A DNA stretch of 64,000 bases from Quercus robur. Taxonomy: Eukaryota; Streptophyta; Magnoliopsida; Fagales; Fagaceae. Below, one piece after another: positions 60,455 to 64,000 of the stretch. Below the pieces are notes generated by a model, which had not been told where the DNA came from, did not search any database, and saw only the letters and a list, made by a program, of their open reading frames with translations. Both the position numbers and the translations under genes were made by a program. The DNA is taken from contig NC_065543.1 of NCBI RefSeq assembly GCF_932294415.1, positions 1,872,976 to 1,936,975 of the forward strand, read 5' to 3'. Every line of letters starts with the position of its first letter. Positions within the stretch are counted from its first letter, which is position 1.

Positions 60455-61295
60455 TTTTTGTTTAATGGTGGTGGTGGCTTTTTTGTTTGTGGTGGTGGTT
60501 GGATTTTTTGTTTAATGGTGGTGGTGGGTTTTGTGTTAATGATGGTGGCTGGATTTTTTGTTTATTGTGTGATTGGGTTTTTGTGTTTATGGTGTTGGTT
60601 GAGTTTTTTGTTTAATGTTGGTGGGGGGTTATTTGTTTATTGTGATGGCTAGGCTTTTTGTTTATGGTAGTGACTGCGTTTTTGTGTTAATGGTGGTGAC
60701 TATGTTTTTTGTTTAATGGTGGTGGTGGGTTTTTTGTTTATGGTGGTGGCTGAGTTTTTTGTTTAATGTTGGTGGTGGGTTTTTTGTTTATTTTGATAGT
60801 TGAGTTTTTTGTTTATGGCAGTGGTTGAGTTTTTGTGTTAATGGTAGTGGCTGTGTTTTTTGCTTAATGATGGTGGTGGGTTTTTTTTTGTTTATGGTAG
60901 TGGCTGGGTTTTTGTGTTAATGGTGCTGTCTATGCTTTTTGTTTAATGGTGGTTGTTGGGTTTTTTGTTTATGGTAGTGGCTGGGTTTTTGTGTTTATGG
61001 TGGTGGTTGTGTTTTTTGTTTAATAGTGGTGGTGGGTTTTTTGTTTATGGTGGTGGTTGAGTTTTTTGTTTATTGTGATGGTTGGGTTTTTTTGTTTATG
61101 GTAGTGGCTGAGTTTTTGTGTTAATGGTGGTAGCTGTGTTTTTTGTTTATGGTGGTGGCGGGTTTTTTGTTATGGTGGTGGCTGTGGTTTTTGTTTAATA
61201 GTGGTGGCTATTTTTTTTTTAATGGTGTTGGCTAGGTTTTTTATTCATTGTGGTGGTTGGGTTTGTGTTAATGATGGTAGCTGGGTTTTTGTTTT
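60455..61295. repeat. G/T-rich minisatellite
   Basis: About 840 bp of irregular tandem units around TTTTTGTTTATGGTGGTGGCTGGG and TTTTTGTTTAATGGTGGTGGT, with a basic step near 30 bp and a double step near 60 bp. The plus strand is almost devoid of C for long stretches. ORFs through it are Gly/Val/Phe repeats and are not credible genes. Confidence 0.85.
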
Positions 61296-61865
61296 GGATT
61301 TCACTTTATTTGTTTTGTTTTAAATTGGGATTTTTCTGCATTCTTTGTGATTTCTCCATGGTTTGTAATGTGGGTTGGGTTTTTATTTGATGAGAATGTT
61401 GTGGGTCTTCTTTCTTTGATAGTTTGGCTTCATATGATGTTGCATTATGATTATTTTGTTTAGTTTGTTATTGGGTATTCTGTGGACATTTTTTGCATTG
61501 TCTTACTAATAGTAATCTTTTTTTGTTGTAGTACATCTTATCAGGGATATAGGTTTGCAGTCTAGTTTGTTATTGATGTATTTTCCTTTATACTTGTGCA
61601 GATATGGGATTGGTGGCAAAAAGATAGCTTTTGTGGGACTACTTGAACTCAAATAATTTTCTGTAAAGTTTGGAAGCTAAGACATCATTTGTATATAAAT
61701 GGTTGTAATTACTTTGTGAACATCTTTATTGCATTTTTAGATTGTATGGATGTTTTTTTTATGGATTTGGTTAGAAATGAATGGAATTTATTTTTAATTT
61801 ATTTTTTATGGATTTGGTTAGAAATGAATAGGTTAATGTAATGGCAAGTAAATGTAAAGAATATT
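61296..61865. other. Spacer, no gene recognised
   Basis: T-rich sequence with a direct repeat TTTATGGATTTGGTTAGAAATGAAT at about 61,757 and 61,805. No ORF. Confidence 0.4.
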
Positions 61866-61869
61866 AATA

Positions 61870-62316
61870 AAAAAATAAAATTGGTGATGATAATTTTCGT
61901 TGCCATATTTGACTATAAGCAGAAATTGGTGACGAAATAATTCGTCACTTGATCTATTGAGATTAAAAAGAAAAAAAAAATTTGGTGGTGCAAAACTTTG
62001 TCACCTAATCTATTGAAATTGGAAAAAAAAAACATTTGGTGACAAAATGTTTCGTCACTGAAAATAAGGTTTAGTGACGAAAATATTAGGTGACGAAAAG
62101 CTTACGTCACCTATCATTTTTTATTGGTGACGAAAAAATTTCGTCACCAATCATTTTTTTATTGGTGACGAAACATTTTTGTCACCAATACATTCTATGA
62201 CAGAGCTTAGGTGACGAATGTTGTTTTGCCACCATTTCGTCACCATATGTATTCGGTGACGAAATAAAGACATATTATGACGAAATGTTTCGTCACCATA
62301 GTCCACTTTTGTTGTA
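61870..62316. repeat. Right subterminal GGTGACGAAAT repeats
   Basis: A dozen or so copies of GGTGACGAAAT/ATTTCGTCACC and variants, many palindromic (GACGAAAAAATTTCGTC near 62,128), inverted relative to 51,000-51,460. Ends CACCATAGTCCACTTTTGTT. Confidence 0.75.
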
Positions 62317-62319
62317 GTA

Positions 62320-62499
62320 TAAAACAAAATATACAAGCCCCAAAAAAATTAGCGCAATAACAAAACTTACCAATAGTAAAGTTAAAAATAATTAATCCTA
62401 ATTAACAAATTTTACTCAAAACAAACAACTAGTCCTTTAAAAATTTTTAAACAAAATAATTATATCTTTACCTAGCAAAAAGCGCACGCATCAAAAACT

Positions 62500-62531
<32 letters not shown>

Positions 62532-63031
62532 ACTTAGATAAGAACCAGCAAAGCCAATGGTCAGAACCCCCCCCCCCCCCCCCCCCCCCCCCCCAACTTC
62601 AAGTCCTTTCATCGTACCTGCATGAGTTTAATCTAGATTTGAATAATTAATCTAAGTAATTACTTAGCTAATTAACTTCAAGTCCTTTCTCCGCTCCTGC
62701 ATGAGTTTAATCTAGATCTGAATAATTAATCTAAGTAACTACTTAGCTAATTAATTAGGTTAAACAAGTCTAGTTTGTAAGGGTCTAAACAAAACAAACA
62801 ATTGGAAATTTCTATCACAACCCAAACCCTTCCCCTCCCTTTCAACTCCTAGGTGCTTAGGTGCCAATGGACCATCAATGTGTTATGCAATTGAAATATT
62901 GGTTAAGTGTTCAAAGTATCAATTTTTTTTTTTACTAGCTTCGGTCTTTGATATATTATACTCTATTTTATAATTCCCTTTTAAAGTTAACAACTTTATG
63001 ATTTTTATTTTTTAAAATAAATAAATAAACA
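62320..63031. other. Simple repeats and a 79-bp tandem duplication
   Basis: No gene. Poly-A at about 62,502-62,530 and a run of 28 C at 62,567-62,594. Then comes a 79-bp unit starting AACTTCAAGTCCTTTC at 62,595 and again at 62,674 (ending 62,752), differing at a few bases. Confidence 0.7.
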
Positions 63032-63260
63032 GTTAACAACTTTTTGTGTTAGGCTCGAACGTATGTTTTGCTAAACATGTGTTGGGCTTCACTCAATAAA
63101 GAGAAATTTGGGTCCATATGGATCTTTTTGTTAGACGCTGGCTTCATTTCTTTGTAACTATAAAGATTGTGACCCGCATTGACTCTGTGATTGATCATTC
63201 GATAGAAGGAAATGTTGTTAGCCTATGTAAGAGGCTTGTCCTTTTTTCAAGATGCAAGGG
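63032..63260. repeat. Upstream region of the BIR1-like gene, shared with relics A and B
   Basis: Aligns with 1,860-1,990 and with 4,410-4,500. It ends about 160 bp before the ATG at 63,423, so it is proximal promoter or leader. No clear TATA box was chosen. Confidence 0.55.
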
Positions 63261-63422
63261 ACCACGCGCTTTCTCTTTTATAGCCAAGAATAAGTGTAAA
63301 GTGGTTCACATTTGGCCTTACTCCTTTGAGTACTGATTTCATAAGCAAAAGATTTTACAATCTAAGTTTCTTTTATTATTCTATCTAGTTCCTGTCATCT
63401 TATTTCGTACGTGTCAATACTC

Positions 63423-64000
63423 ATGCTGCTAAAATCTCAAACCCAAATGGTTCTTAATTCAAGAGCTCTTGTTTTGCTCCACATTCTTGTCTGGTCATTG
63501 CCAGATACACTTACCCTGAGTTCTGGTACCCTGAACGATATCTCTTGCTTGAAATCTATTAGAGATTCCTTAGAAGATCCTCTCAATCACATAGCCACTT
63601 CTTGGACCTTCAACAACCTCACAGAAGATTCTATCTGTGGATATGTTGGGGTCAGTTGTTGGTACATATCTGAGAGTAGGGTTCGAGGTGTGCAACTGGC
63701 CAACATGGGGCTCAAGGGCAAGTTCCCTAGGGGCCTTGTGGACTGCAGCGAACTTAGAATCTTAGACCTTTCAGGTAATGTAATTTCAGGATCAATCCCA
63801 CGTGATATCAATGAAATACTGCCGGCCGTAGAAGTGCTCAAACTCTCAAACAATAACTTGTCTGGAGAAATCCCATCGAGTATAGGTAATTGCTCTAATC
63901 TGGAGGTTCTCATACTCGACAACAACAGGCTAATGGGGCAAATACCTCAGCAACTCAACCAGCTCATCCGTCTAGAAATCTTTAGTGTTGCTAATAATTT
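63423..64000 (+). CDS. BIR1-like leucine-rich-repeat receptor kinase, N-terminal part
   Basis: Open from the ATG at 63,423 to the window edge (192 codons plus 2 bases). A second in-frame ATG is at 63,447 and could be the true start. Residues about 9-35 are hydrophobic, a likely signal peptide. An LRR N-terminal cap spans about 41-80 with DSICGYVGVSCW (C72, C79). LRRs follow: LRILDLSGNVISGSIP, VEVLKLSNNNLSGEIP, LEVLILDNNRLMGQIP and LEIFSVANN. The cap and repeat layout match Arabidopsis At5g48380 (BIR1), a plasma-membrane regulator that binds BAK1 and restrains immune signalling and cell death. The transmembrane and kinase domains would lie beyond the window, so identity as kinase and not a receptor-like protein is inferred. 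The upstream sequence is shared with relics at 1.9 and 4.2 kb. Confidence 0.85.
   Translation, partial: MLLKSQTQMVLNSRALVLLHILVWSLPDTLTLSSGTLNDISCLKSIRDSLEDPLNHIATSWTFNNLTEDSICGYVGVSCWYISESRVRGVQLANMGLKGKFPRGLVDCSELRILDLSGNVISGSIPRDINEILPAVEVLKLSNNNLSGEIPSSIGNCSNLEVLILDNNRLMGQIPQQLNQLIRLEIFSVANN

Larger units (their letters stand above)
50981..62319. mobile_element. Large CACTA-like element without transposase
   Basis: The left end (from about 50,986) CACAAAAGTGAGCTATGGTG and the reverse complement of the right end AACAAAAGTGGACTATGGTG match at 23 of 26 positions when extended to GACGAAA. The right end reads TTTTGTTGTAGT, the complement of ACTACAACAAAA typical of CACTA elements, with the final base changed. 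Both ends carry clustered subterminal GGTGACGAAAT repeats in inverted orientation. The left terminus is degraded and no 3-bp target duplication could be confirmed. No TNP2-like transposase is visible in 11.3 kb. The interior is filled by a satellite, MITEs and a minisatellite. Confidence 0.6.

Noticed and set aside
60315..60652. Gly/Val/Phe-rich ORFs near 60.4 kb
   Set aside because: Translations of the G/T minisatellite; no start context or domain.

Overview
This window is AT-rich nuclear DNA of a flowering plant. It has split genes with GT-AG introns, plant cell-wall and receptor gene families, and nested plant transposons. It is probably a woody eudicot. The tRNA-derived SINE family near 4.8-7.6 kb and the Copia types resemble what I remember from oak and relatives (Fagales); that placement is inference and was not tested.

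Only two host genes look alive. (1) A complete four-exon GH28 polygalacturonase of the pollen exo-type lies at 34,979-38,269. (2) The 5' end of a BIR1-like leucine-rich-repeat receptor gene starts at 63,423 and runs off the right edge. A second polygalacturonase (22,246-26,421) is a pseudogene: most of exon 1 is lost, 54 bp are deleted in the rest of exon 1, and one splice acceptor is destroyed. A third copy survives only as intron sequence (about 29.95-30.76 kb). The two main copies sit in a segmental duplication, roughly 10.47-27.96 kb against 32.74-40.5 kb. Each side has transposon insertions whose empty site can be read on the other side.

Layout. 1-10.5 kb: intergenic DNA with MITEs (Harbinger, hAT and Mutator types with readable target duplications), three SINEs and two relics of the sequence that lies upstream of the BIR1-like gene. 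10.68-20.33 kb: a decayed 9.65-kb Copia element (SIRE/Maximus-like by its motifs) with an extra ORF after pol and a nested solo LTR. 20.3-28 kb: polygalacturonase pseudogene copy. 28-32.7 kb: a Mutator MITE, the third polygalacturonase relic and a minus-strand LINE ORF1 remnant with a poly(A) tail. 32.7-40.5 kb: intact polygalacturonase copy with a Tourist MITE just upstream of its TATA box and a solo LTR downstream. 41-46.4 kb: no gene, possibly Helitron-derived. 46.6-51 kb: a second Copia element, cut by a reverse-oriented LTR element. About 50.98-62.32 kb: a large CACTA-like element with no visible transposase. It encloses a satellite of about 345 bp x 14.3 that is itself derived from a MITE and shows a four-monomer higher-order repeat, plus a Tourist MITE, a long hairpin and a G/T-rich minisatellite. 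62.3-64 kb: simple repeats, then the BIR1-like gene.

The most unusual observations are the MITE-derived satellite inside the CACTA-like element, and the conserved Asp-to-Asn change in the NTDG motif of both polygalacturonase copies.
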